Assembly (NCBI RefSeq): GCF_010614725.1
Contig: NZ_JAAEHL010000005.1
Location: 62,001 to 126,000, forward strand
Reading direction: 5' to 3'
DNA: 64,000 bases
Source of the DNA: Flavobacterium ajazii
Lineage (GTDB): Bacteria; Bacteroidota; Bacteroidia; Flavobacteriales; Flavobacteriaceae
Shown here: piece by piece, positions 45,531 to 53,541 of the stretch
Layout of the letters: each line of letters opens with the position of its first letter
Position numbering within the stretch: position 1 is the first letter of the stretch
Program-made: the position numbers and the translations under genes
Notes under the pieces: generated by a model
The model's input: the letters and a program-made list of their open reading frames with translations, nothing else
Databases searched by the model: none
Told to the model about the DNA's origin: nothing

Positions 45531-46318
45531 TGGGAGTTGTTCAAGATAGAAAAATAGCTGTCAAAAACTTGAATAAGACAACAGAAGACCCAAGTAAAGT
45601 TTTATTTGTTCATTATTCTGAAAGTAGCACTTATGATGATGATGACTATGGAAATATTTCTCCAATCATTACCTCCATTGTAATAAAATCTCTTGATGGA
45701 CAAACTGACAAACAGTTTGCAATACACTTAGAAGCAGATAAAGCAGATATTCCAAAAGATCAAATTCAGGATTCATATAGAGAACTTGAACTACGGATTC
45801 TAAAGCTTTATAATGACTTTGTTAGAAGACATTTAGATTGTTTTTGGATTCATTGGGATATGAAAAACATTCATTTTGGATTTGAAGCAATTAAACATAG
45901 ATATGAGAAAATTTTTGAAAATTTAGATGATTATTGTGAGATTCCTAATAATAAGAAAAAAAATCTAAGAACAATTATTGAGGGTATGTATGGTGATAAT
46001 TTTGTCACAGGTTCTGATACACTGAAAGCATTGATGCTATGTAATTCGGATAATGTAGAAGATAGTACTTATTTGAGCAAAGACAATGAATCTTACCAGT
46101 TTGAAAACAAGAATTTTATTGCTGTGATAAAATCTGTAGATTTAAAAGTTGAATTCATAAAGAAAGCCACAAAAAAGCTTAGTAACAAAAAGCTAATTGT
46201 TCAAAATAAAAACCATTATGCTGTTTTTGTGGATACCGTCAATCATCCTTATTTTACTTTTAGCGGATGGATAATTGGATTAGTAGGATTAGTACTAACA
46301 ATAATAACAATGCTGTAA
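45530..46318 (+). CDS. Unrecognised protein with one C-terminal membrane segment
   Basis: The 262-residue protein has a mixed alpha/beta body with a distinctive FWIHWDMKNIHFGFEAIKHR stretch near residues 107-126, and ends in a single hydrophobic segment (FSGWIIGLVGLVLTIITML) at the very C-terminus. It is therefore probably anchored in the inner membrane with its body in the cytoplasm. Parts recall an RNase H-like exonuclease layout, but I cannot place catalytic acidic residues and do not claim that. The ATG overlaps the helicase stop by one base. It may be a membrane effector or docking protein of the operon. Confidence 0.7.
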   Translation: MGVVQDRKIAVKNLNKTTEDPSKVLFVHYSESSTYDDDDYGNISPIITSIVIKSLDGQTDKQFAIHLEADKADIPKDQIQDSYRELELRILKLYNDFVRRHLDCFWIHWDMKNIHFGFEAIKHRYEKIFENLDDYCEIPNNKKKNLRTIIEGMYGDNFVTGSDTLKALMLCNSDNVEDSTYLSKDNESYQFENKNFIAVIKSVDLKVEFIKKATKKLSNKKLIVQNKNHYAVFVDTVNHPYFTFSGWIIGLVGLVLTIITML

Positions 46319-46319
46319 A

Positions 46320-47348
46320 TTGGTAAAGAAAAAAAAGCATCATTATATCCCTCGTTTCTATTTAAAGAGATTTTCTAATAATAATGAGGGTAAGTTTTTA
46401 GGATTATATAATCTTAATAATAAAAAATTTATACAAAATGCGCCATTAAAAAGTCAAGCTTATGAAAATTTCCTTTATGGAGAAGATGATGAAATAGAAA
46501 ATGCTTTAGCAGAAATGGAAAGTAATGTTGCTAGAATGTTTTACTATTGGACAGAAGAAAAGCTACTATATCCACCTCCTATTGAAAGCAATGGTTTTAA
46601 ACTTTTAAAGCGATTTATTTTATATCAAGCTTTTAGAACTCCTAAATCTGGTAATGATATAATGGAGAGGCTAAATCAAGGAATGAAAGCTGTTGTAAAA
46701 GAGCTTAGACCTGATTTATGGAAAAATATGAAAGATGCTGTTTTGGAACACAAAAATCCAGTTTTACTTGGACTTATTCACTCAATTGAATATGAACACC
46801 TATTAGATTTCCTTGATTGCAAATTTTTAGTAAACCTTTCATTGCTTCCATTTATAACATCAGATGCACCTGTAATTATTTATAATCAGTTGATGGAACA
46901 AGCAGGGAATTATAAAGGAGCAACTGGTCTAGTAGCAAAAGGTCTTCAAATATTTTATCCAATTAATCCAAGATTAATGATTTGTTTGTATGATTCAAGT
47001 GTTTACGACTTTGGAAATGGCTGCAATAATTGTTGTTCAACCGAATCCATTGAAGAAGTTCACCAATTAAACGGATTACAGCTTATCAATAGTAAATCTC
47101 AATTGTTTTTTGATGATTTAATTTCAGAAGAATATATAATAGAACTTTGCAAACATTTTGAAAAATATAGGGGAACATCAAAAAACATCCATCAATTTAT
47201 TAATATGGGGACTCGAAAACTCTTATACATGAGTTCCGAAGATATTCATATTAATTTAAAATTGGATTGTTTTAAATTAAAAGTAGACTCAAATAAATTT
47301 AAAAATAATATCGTTCCTTTAAGACATACATCCTTTGCTACCAAATAA
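46320..47348 (+). CDS. DUF4238 domain protein
   Basis: The 342-residue protein starts with KKKKHHYIPRFYLKRFS, the hallmark N-terminus of DUF4238. Later it has LLPFITSDAPVI near 180 and IFYPINPRLMI near 218, both typical. The paired histidines and the Tyr/Arg pattern look catalytic, but the activity of DUF4238 is unknown to me. The start is TTG at 46320, one base after the upstream stop; the conserved N-terminus begins there, and no ATG fits. DUF4238 genes often occur in defence-rich or mobile regions. It is the last gene of the operon. Confidence 0.75.
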   Translation: MVKKKKHHYIPRFYLKRFSNNNEGKFLGLYNLNNKKFIQNAPLKSQAYENFLYGEDDEIENALAEMESNVARMFYYWTEEKLLYPPPIESNGFKLLKRFILYQAFRTPKSGNDIMERLNQGMKAVVKELRPDLWKNMKDAVLEHKNPVLLGLIHSIEYEHLLDFLDCKFLVNLSLLPFITSDAPVIIYNQLMEQAGNYKGATGLVAKGLQIFYPINPRLMICLYDSSVYDFGNGCNNCCSTESIEEVHQLNGLQLINSKSQLFFDDLISEEYIIELCKHFEKYRGTSKNIHQFINMGTRKLLYMSSEDIHINLKLDCFKLKVDSNKFKNNIVPLRHTSFATK

Positions 47349-47381
47349 GAACGACTTCTTATTTTCTATGATAAATAATTG

Positions 47382-48413
47382 TCATATTTTTTTTTCGATG
47401 ATAACTTTTGATTTATTTATGAATGTTGATATTTCAATCTTATAATTTCGTTTGTTCTCAAATTCATTATCCAGATATATTTCAATAATGTTATTATTGT
47501 TTTCAAAGTTGTAATAATCCTTAGTATTCTCCATAAGTTCAAATTCGGATTTGCTCAATTCAGTAATAATTTCATTTAGTAGCTTTGTATCCGAAAATTT
47601 AAATGTAGTTACTCTTATATCTTTTCCAATTCCATTATCATATCCTATATAACTTTCTACCACCTGATTAGAATTTTTATATGAATACCACTCATTAAGA
47701 GGCTCTGTACCTTTAGGATATACAACTGTTTCCCAATCAGAATTTAAAACTGTAGAAATTTTATCAAAAGAGGTTTTAGCTATTCGAATTAAATCTGATA
47801 TGTTTGTTAAAACGCTAATTTTTTGAGACGTGCTATTCTTCGAGTTGGAGATGTTGTCTAATGGATTTACTTTTTGAAAAGGGATATTTCTCTTCCCCAT
47901 ATTTGTTGATTTGTATTTACTGTTAGTTGTTTTGTTAACTATAACTATTATAGAATAACAGTCCTTTGGAAGTTTATATTCATCATCAGATTGAGTTTGA
48001 ATTGTTACAATTCTATTTCCATCTTCATACATTGAATTTACTTTTTGCTTCCCCTTTAATTCAAATCCCTGGTAAATTAGATTTTTAGTGATTCTATTCA
48101 ATAAGTCTTTATCGTTCGAAATAAAATTTGTGAGCCACATAGTTACCCTGCTATTTAAATCCATTTTTCCACACTTTTTCAAGACTTGTTTTTTATTGTC
48201 TTTGTTGTAAGTAAAAGTATATCGTTCAGTAACAAATCCCTTTTCTGATGTGTCCTGAATAGGAGGATGGAGTTTCCAAATATATTGTAATTCACTGACC
48301 ATTTCTTTTACATTTAGCTCAGAAATTTCTAGCAAATCCTTTAAATTATTGATTTGGGCACTTCCTTTTACTGGAAAAACGATAATCATCATAGCAAGTA
48401 ATAGACGTTTCAT
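47382..48413 (-). CDS. Exported protein with an internal duplication
   Basis: The 343-residue protein has a signal peptide MKRLLLAMMIIVFPVKGSAQ. The mature part seems to be two copies of one domain, about residues 24-180 and 205-343. Both start with NxxDLLxI-like helices followed by a Trp-x-x-x-x-x-P segment, and both end with a LLN-helix, FEL and an (I/V)NK strand. Identity between halves is low. No known family is recognised. It is convergent with the DUF4238 gene (33 bases) and looks like separate cargo. Export suggests a surface or periplasmic role. Confidence 0.6.
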   Translation of the reverse strand: MKRLLLAMMIIVFPVKGSAQINNLKDLLEISELNVKEMVSELQYIWKLHPPIQDTSEKGFVTERYTFTYNKDNKKQVLKKCGKMDLNSRVTMWLTNFISNDKDLLNRITKNLIYQGFELKGKQKVNSMYEDGNRIVTIQTQSDDEYKLPKDCYSIIVIVNKTTNSKYKSTNMGKRNIPFQKVNPLDNISNSKNSTSQKISVLTNISDLIRIAKTSFDKISTVLNSDWETVVYPKGTEPLNEWYSYKNSNQVVESYIGYDNGIGKDIRVTTFKFSDTKLLNEIITELSKSEFELMENTKDYYNFENNNNIIEIYLDNEFENKRNYKIEISTFINKSKVIIEKKI

Positions 48414-48481
48414 ATTTAAGTTTTTTCAGCTAAAATAGTAAAAAGCTTAATATATGCAGTTTATTTAATGAGGTAAATTAT

Positions 48482-48742
48482 ATGCGACAAAAATCCAAAT
48501 TTAGTTCAATGGAAAATTTGGACAAAGATATCGACACTATAATCCTGCAAATTGCTGAAAAGATTAAAGCATTAAGAAAAGAAAAAGGTTTCACTAGTTA
48601 TGAAACCTTTGCATTTGAATATGATATTAATCGAGTTCAATATTGGAGAATTGAAAAGGGTAATAATATTACACTTAAAACCCTAATCAAAGTTCTCGCA
48701 ATTCATAATTTAACTCTTAACGAGTTTTTTAAAGATTTGTAA
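48482..48742 (+). CDS. XRE-family helix-turn-helix regulator
   Basis: The 86-residue protein has a Cro/CI-type domain: IAEKIKALRKEKGFTSYETFAFEYDINRVQYWRIEKG, then TLKTLIKVLAIHNLTLNEFF. A start at MENLDK (48509) is also possible. It is divergent from the exported duplicated protein, and likely represses promoters within the island. Confidence 0.8.
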   Translation: MRQKSKFSSMENLDKDIDTIILQIAEKIKALRKEKGFTSYETFAFEYDINRVQYWRIEKGNNITLKTLIKVLAIHNLTLNEFFKDL

Positions 48743-48755
48743 TTTGAACAGCTAC

Positions 48756-49244
48756 CTATGTAGTTTTAATTTTGGAAATACGCTTATTTCTTTTTTTGTC
48801 CATAAATGCTTCATGGTCCTGAATACAGTAGTAAGTGTATTCAAATTCGTCTGAATCCAATGATTCTTCCATATCATCATCATCCATTCTCGAAACTCCA
48901 ATTTCTGATAGTAGAAAGCTTAGGCATTTGTCGTATTCCTCAAGGCTTAAATCTCTCCCTAGCTCGACTTGATAATACCAGTTGCTTAAATATCCACTAA
49001 AGTATAAAGTTTCGTAACCCCTATGCTTAGAATAGAGTAGATAAATTTCAATACAATAGATTTTATTTTTATTTTTTCTATTATAAAGTTTAGTTTTATA
49101 AAGAACATCCTTTTTTGATAAGCAGATTTCACCGTTAAAGAATTTATATTTATTATTAGTAGGAGCTAATTTCCATTTTAATTTTTCATTGGGGATAACT
49201 TTATTGTAAATCATTTCAATGTATTCGCTTTTAGTATTTTTCAT
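48756..49244 (-). CDS. Hypothetical island protein, cotranscribed with the integrase
   Basis: This 162-residue soluble protein is rich in Lys, Tyr and Asp, with an acidic patch MDDDDMEESLDSDEFEY near 118-135. No domain is recognised. It begins five bases after the integrase stop, so it is probably expressed together with it and may be an accessory recombination or regulatory protein. Acidic composition could suit a DNA mimic, which is speculation. Confidence 0.55.
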   Translation of the reverse strand: MKNTKSEYIEMIYNKVIPNEKLKWKLAPTNNKYKFFNGEICLSKKDVLYKTKLYNRKNKNKIYCIEIYLLYSKHRGYETLYFSGYLSNWYYQVELGRDLSLEEYDKCLSFLLSEIGVSRMDDDDMEESLDSDEFEYTYYCIQDHEAFMDKKRNKRISKIKTT

Positions 49245-49249
49245 TTTGT

Positions 49250-50404
49250 TTAGTTTTTAGAGTTAAAATTTACATTATTCATTATACTTTTCATCTGTGT
49301 AACATCTACGCCAGTATAAGAGTAAGTTTGGCTTAGCTTTTTATGTCCCATCATTTTAGAGATATAAAATACATTTACATTATTATTCAATAAAGTAGTG
49401 CCAAAAGTGTGGCGAGCTAGATGGAAATGAAGCGTCTTTTTTATTTCAGCAATTTCTCCAATTGTTTTTAAATATCTATTTACAGTTTGGTTCTCTATCG
49501 GAGGGAAAATGTTTTCATCTTCTTCTCTTTGATTGTAAAATTTGCAGATTATTTTTTTTGCATCCACATTAACAGGTACTTTTAAATCTACATTTGTTTT
49601 GACTTGCTTTAAACTAATGAATCCATTTTTATAGTTTTCCTTTTTTAAAGCGATAACATCGCTAAAACGCATACCTGTATAACAACTAAATAAAAACATA
49701 TTTCTAGTTAGCTCCAGATGTTTTTTTAAAGATAGATCACATGTTTTAATTTGGTTAATTTCGGGAATCGTTAAATATACTTCTCTAGCTCTTGGTGAAA
49801 CATTTTGTAATCCTTTCCAAGATTCGTTTTTTAAAACTTCTAATTTTACAGCTTCTTTTAAGGCTCTTTTTAAGAATTTAATCATATTATATCTTCCACT
49901 ATTGGTTTTAATTAAATAGTTGTCAAATTCAATCATAAAAGAATAATCGATTTCTGAAAGTTTTAAACCTGGCTTAAAATCTTTCATTTTCTTACCTAGA
50001 GTCACATAATGTATTTGGGTACTTTCTTTTATTGTAAGAAAATGCCTTTTACAAAATGATTCATAAAATTTGGAAAACAATAGATCATCTTCTGAATCAG
50101 ATTTCCCATTCCAAAAATTAGAAATCTCATCTTTAGAAAGTGATCTACCAAGGCTTTTACTTTCCCGAATAAAGTCTTCAAGTTTTTGCTTCTTTTTCTT
50201 AATTACAGCATTTAGATTGCCGAAGCCTTTTCCGATACCTTGTTCGGTATTTTTATCCCAATACCTTTCTTCTATAAACTCAGAAGAAGAAAATTTTTGT
50301 GTTACATTATTTCGTTGTAAGACAATGTGAATTGGACAAGTTCCATCTTTTCGAATTTTGTCCGTTCTTAAGACCGCTCGCACGGTGAAATAATTTATTT
50401 CCAT
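49250..50404 (-). CDS. Tyrosine recombinase / integrase
   Basis: The 384-residue phage-type integrase has an N-terminal arm-binding segment, a SAM-like core-binding domain (about 105-195) and a catalytic domain. Active-site residues: Arg in YTGMRFSD near 244, the HxxR box HLARHTFG near 328, and a C-terminal Tyr in QTYSYTG near 363. It is the enzyme expected to have inserted the island at tRNA-Asp, lying about 390 bases from attR. It resembles the Bacteroidetes site-specific integrase family. Confidence 0.94.
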   Translation of the reverse strand: MEINYFTVRAVLRTDKIRKDGTCPIHIVLQRNNVTQKFSSSEFIEERYWDKNTEQGIGKGFGNLNAVIKKKKQKLEDFIRESKSLGRSLSKDEISNFWNGKSDSEDDLLFSKFYESFCKRHFLTIKESTQIHYVTLGKKMKDFKPGLKLSEIDYSFMIEFDNYLIKTNSGRYNMIKFLKRALKEAVKLEVLKNESWKGLQNVSPRAREVYLTIPEINQIKTCDLSLKKHLELTRNMFLFSCYTGMRFSDVIALKKENYKNGFISLKQVKTNVDLKVPVNVDAKKIICKFYNQREEDENIFPPIENQTVNRYLKTIGEIAEIKKTLHFHLARHTFGTTLLNNNVNVFYISKMMGHKKLSQTYSYTGVDVTQMKSIMNNVNFNSKN

Positions 50405-50792
50405 ATGAAAATATTTTAATGTTATATTTTTTCATTAACTCTAGTAAGCTTTTTTGTTTCTTGCTAAATTCTCGGCTAAATTATAAATATAAATCTTACA
50501 AATAAGTATTAAATTACTGATTTATTGACAGTTGTATTTTCTTTTTGGATTTAAAATATTCCATTTGGCTGAAAAAAATTAACATTTTTAACTAAATTTA
50601 ACATTTTATTAAGGTTAAATCTTACAGTAAATAGATTTAAAGTGTGTTACTTAGATTGCAAAAACTCTTTTTTGACAACAAATAATTAGGTAAAGTAATT
50701 TCATTGAAATTTACAAGAAACATCCCCTAAGCCGTTCCCTTTAAATCTTCAACTTCTGTAAACTATTGGATTTACTAGCAGTATATGAATAA
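50405..50792. other. Non-coding right end of the island, possible integrase arm sites
   Basis: There is no credible gene. TTAACATTTT occurs twice in direct orientation (50579-50588 and 50598-50607, 19 bases apart), which may be integrase arm-binding sites. The rest is AT-rich without strong hairpins. Confidence 0.45.
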
Positions 50793-50852
50793 GTTCGAGT
50801 CCCGTCCAGACCGCAATATTGGAAAAGCCTTTCTTAACGGAAAGGCTTTTTT
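50793..50852 (+). repeat. attR, 60-bp direct repeat with partial tRNA-Asp
   Basis: The repeat is identical to 39111-39170: tRNA T loop, 3' acceptor half, and the tRNA terminator (stem 50823-50832 with 50841-50850). The 5' part of a tRNA is absent, so this is a remnant left by integration, not a second tRNA gene. Confidence 0.93.
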
Positions 50853-50937
50853 GTTTTACACCCTTTCTTCGGCAAATTCCTAACTGTTCAATATCCTAAT
50901 TAGAATTTGGAATTTATTTCTTCCCTATCTTTATATT

Positions 50938-51762
50938 ATGGAACAATCAACATTCAAAGTAGACAAATATTATCTTCATAAAGTAGATGCCGATAAAAAA
51001 AGTATTTACTGTCATCATGATATAATGGGTGAATTACTAGTTCCAACCCACAAACATAGCAAAGCACAAATGCTCTATGCAGAAGGCGATGTAGTTTTTG
51101 TGACAACTGAAACAAAATCCTATTTTTTACCTGCAAGACATTTTATCTGGATTCCTGCCGGATTAGAGCATAGTATTGAGCCAAAATCGGAACATGTGAT
51201 GATGCGAAATCTGTATTTTCCAGTTGAAAAAAATGAAGATGAATTCTATAAAAGCGAAGGCATTTATCCGGTAAACAATTTGCTGCTTCAAATGATGATG
51301 TTTACCAATCAGTGGAATGGTGACTTGAAAAAGGGAAGTCCGAGTTTTGTGATTGCAAAAGCCATAAAAGCGATTCTTCCTCAAATATGTCACACAAATT
51401 TGCCTTTAGAGCTTCCTCAGCCCAAAGATAAACGACTTGGAAAAATTCTTCGACACATTGAAAATAATCTGGGAGAAACGATTCTCTTTGCAGATGTGGC
51501 GCATGAATTTGGCTTTAGCGAACGCTCTTTGTATCGCTTATTTCAAAAAGATCTCAAAATGTCTTTTATTCAATATTATACCATTCGAAGGATCTTGAAA
51601 GCTATCGAACTTTTGCTAGAAAGGAAGCTTTCTGTAAAAGAGGTAGCTCAAGAAGTTGGTTATAATAGTGTTCCAACTTTTAGCAACACTTTTTTCAAGA
51701 TTTTAGGCCAAAGACCTTCTGATTATCTAAATGGAAAAGAAATCTTGGAAAGAGGTAAGTAA
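50938..51762 (+). CDS. AraC-family transcriptional regulator
   Basis: The 274-residue protein has an N-terminal cupin-like sensing domain (HKHSKAQMLYAEGDV, then PARHFIWIPAGLEH, residues about 38-85) and a C-terminal double helix-turn-helix (TILFADVAHEFGFSERSLYRLFQ, then LSVKEVAQEVGYNSVPTFSNTFFKILGQRPSDY). It lies just outside attR and before a tripartite efflux operon in the same direction, which it probably controls. The inducer is unknown. Confidence 0.92.
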   Translation: MEQSTFKVDKYYLHKVDADKKSIYCHHDIMGELLVPTHKHSKAQMLYAEGDVVFVTTETKSYFLPARHFIWIPAGLEHSIEPKSEHVMMRNLYFPVEKNEDEFYKSEGIYPVNNLLLQMMMFTNQWNGDLKKGSPSFVIAKAIKAILPQICHTNLPLELPQPKDKRLGKILRHIENNLGETILFADVAHEFGFSERSLYRLFQKDLKMSFIQYYTIRRILKAIELLLERKLSVKEVAQEVGYNSVPTFSNTFFKILGQRPSDYLNGKEILERGK

Positions 51763-51787
51763 TTTTTATTTGATTAAATATAAATAG

Positions 51788-51882
51788 GTTTCTCTCGCAG
51801 ATCTTGCAGATTTAGGAGATTTTTTAAGAAAAAATAAGGATCTGCACATATCTGCTAAAATCCTTTTAAATCTGCGTGAAAA
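51788..51882. repeat. Dispersed palindromic intergenic repeat, copy 1
   Basis: It contains CGCAGATCTTGCAGATTTA and, inverted at the other end, AAATCTGCGTGAAAA, with TATCTGCTAAAATCCTTTT between. Copy 2 at 56297-56406 has the same order of blocks. The ends pair, so the element can form a long hairpin. Confidence 0.7.
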
Positions 51883-51939
51883 TTTTACAAACCAAAACTA
51901 CTTTTCAATAAATTGTTTTTCAGTATTTTAATATAACGT

Positions 51940-51974
51940 TTTCGGAAAAATGGAATTTTAACATTTGTCCGAAA
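51940..51974. promoter_or_regulatory. Long palindrome upstream of the efflux operon
   Basis: TTTCGGAAAAATG (51940-51952) faces CATTTGTCCGAAA (51962-51974): 13-base arms with a single mismatch, 9 bases apart. It is 81 bases before the TolC start and upstream of a GAACTTTG box at 52024-52031 that may be the -7 element. It is a likely operator. Confidence 0.55.
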
Positions 51975-52054
51975 TGAATATGTTGTTGTCTTTTTATAAT
52001 CTTCCGCCAAGGAAAAAATGAAGGAACTTTGCAGCATAAAATATTCAAATATTC

Positions 52055-53410
52055 ATGTTCCTTACAAAAACAAACTCTAAAGAAGATTGTTTTCCCAGAA
52101 GCTTATTGATTTTACTAATAGCATTAGTATTCAATAGTTTACAGGCTCAGGAAGTTCATACGGTTTCTTTACAAGAAGCAATGAAACTGGCGAAGGAAAA
52201 CAACAAAAAAGTCCTTAAATCTCAACTGGAGATTACGCTCGCTGAGCAAAACATCAAAGAAAGAAAAGAACTTAGATTACCGGATGTACAACTAAACGGA
52301 ATGTACTCCAGAATTACCAACATTACAGAATTTAAAGGAGATGGTTTCTTAAACGGAAAAGAAGTTACGAAAGCAATTCCTGAAATCTACGAGGTCAATT
52401 CAACTTTTAAAATGCCGATTTACGTTGGAAACAAAATCAACAACGCGATTAAAATTGCGAATCAGGAAAACGAAATTGCAAAAATAAAATCGGAAAAAAC
52501 AGAAAATGATATTGAACTGGAAGTTGTTGCAAACTATCTGGCAATTTATAAAATGATGGAACTTCAAAAAATATTTGAAGAAAATATCAAAGAGGAAAAA
52601 AGCCGATTAAAAGAAGTGCAATCGCTTCAAAAACACGGAACGGTAACCAAAAATGAGGTGATTCGTGCTGAATTACAGCTCTCAGATCGTGAGTTGAATG
52701 CGCTTACAAATTCCAAAAACATTCAAATAGCGCTTCACGATCTGAAGACTTTAATTCAGGTTCCAGAAAACGAAGAAATTGCAATCGATACCACTGCAAG
52801 TCTGGATGAAATGAATGGTTTGGATCCGTATGATTTTTATCTGAATAAAGCCATGCAGAATGAAGAAATGCGAATGGCGAGTCAGGAATTAGACATTAGT
52901 AAAACTGAAATGCAATTGGTAAAAGGGAATTATCTGCCAAGTGTAAACTTCTTTGGGAATTATGGTTTTTATTATCCAAACTACAAATTCTTTCCGCCAA
53001 ATCCATATTTGTACACTTTAGGTCAGGTAGGAATCGAGGCGCGTTTTGATCTTCCGGCTTTGTATAAAAACAAAACGAAAGTGGCAAAAGCGAGTACTAA
53101 AATCGATATGCAGAAAATGCAGACTGAAATTATAAAAGAAGAAATTCAAGATCAGCTATATAAAGAACATACGCAGTATCAGGAAATTCTTGAAAAGTTT
53201 GTCGTGGTTGATAAAGCTTTGGATTTAGCCGAAGAAAATTATCGAATCGTAAAGCTAAAGTACTTAAACCAATTGGTTTTAATTACCGAAATGGTCGATG
53301 CTGACAATGCTTTGCTTCAGGCGAAATACAACAAAATCTCTACTCGATTGGATGCTGTTTTGAAACATTACCAAATGATGCATACGGCTGGGATTATGCC
53401 TCAGAGCTAA
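52055..53410 (+). CDS. TolC-family outer membrane efflux protein
   Basis: The 451-residue protein has a signal peptide ending NSLQAQ. The sequence then has the two-fold helical hairpin repeats of outer membrane factors (SLQEAMKLAKENNKKVLKSQLEI near residue 40; long alpha-helical stretches at 130-230 and 350-440). It forms the trimeric outer membrane duct for the HlyD/MFS pump encoded next. It is the first gene of the operon. Confidence 0.9.
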   Translation: MFLTKTNSKEDCFPRSLLILLIALVFNSLQAQEVHTVSLQEAMKLAKENNKKVLKSQLEITLAEQNIKERKELRLPDVQLNGMYSRITNITEFKGDGFLNGKEVTKAIPEIYEVNSTFKMPIYVGNKINNAIKIANQENEIAKIKSEKTENDIELEVVANYLAIYKMMELQKIFEENIKEEKSRLKEVQSLQKHGTVTKNEVIRAELQLSDRELNALTNSKNIQIALHDLKTLIQVPENEEIAIDTTASLDEMNGLDPYDFYLNKAMQNEEMRMASQELDISKTEMQLVKGNYLPSVNFFGNYGFYYPNYKFFPPNPYLYTLGQVGIEARFDLPALYKNKTKVAKASTKIDMQKMQTEIIKEEIQDQLYKEHTQYQEILEKFVVVDKALDLAEENYRIVKLKYLNQLVLITEMVDADNALLQAKYNKISTRLDAVLKHYQMMHTAGIMPQS

Positions 53411-53437
53411 AATGCTGGTGAAAGAGTAGGCTAAAGC

Positions 53438-53509
53438 TTTAGAAGAAAGAAGTAAGAAGAAAGACTTAATGCGAGAATTTTAGAAGAAAGAAGCAAGAGA
53501 AAAGACTTA
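53438..53509 (+). repeat. Two 31-base tandem repeats between efflux genes
   Basis: TTTAGAAGAAAGAAGTAAGA and its continuation at 53438-53468 recurs with a few changes at 53479-53509, and a weaker third copy follows to about 53535. The tract is purine-rich and non-coding. Confidence 0.65.
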
Positions 53510-53541
53510 AAAGAAAGAACTAAGATAAAGAGATAAAAAAG

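Larger units (their letters stand above)
39111..50852. mobile_element. Integrated genomic island in tRNA-Asp (about 11.7 kb)
   Basis: It is bounded by perfect 60-bp repeats, attL in tRNA-Asp and attR at 50793. Contents: a tyrosine integrase near attR, an excisionase-like HTH protein, a Rep-like protein, an XRE regulator, two unrecognised genes, and a four-gene methyltransferase-helicase/nuclease operon. The region is visibly more AT-rich than its flanks. No relaxase, type IV secretion, capsid or tail gene is seen, so it is neither a complete conjugative element nor a complete prophage; a satellite-like or mobilised integrative element fits best. Confidence 0.9.

Noticed and set aside
39111..50852. 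Complete conjugative element or prophage
   Set aside because: No relaxase, type IV secretion, capsid, terminase or tail gene could be seen; only integration, replication-like and cargo genes.
50793..50868. Second tRNA-Asp gene
   Set aside because: Only the T loop and 3' half are present; the upstream bases do not form a D arm or anticodon arm, so it is the attR remnant.
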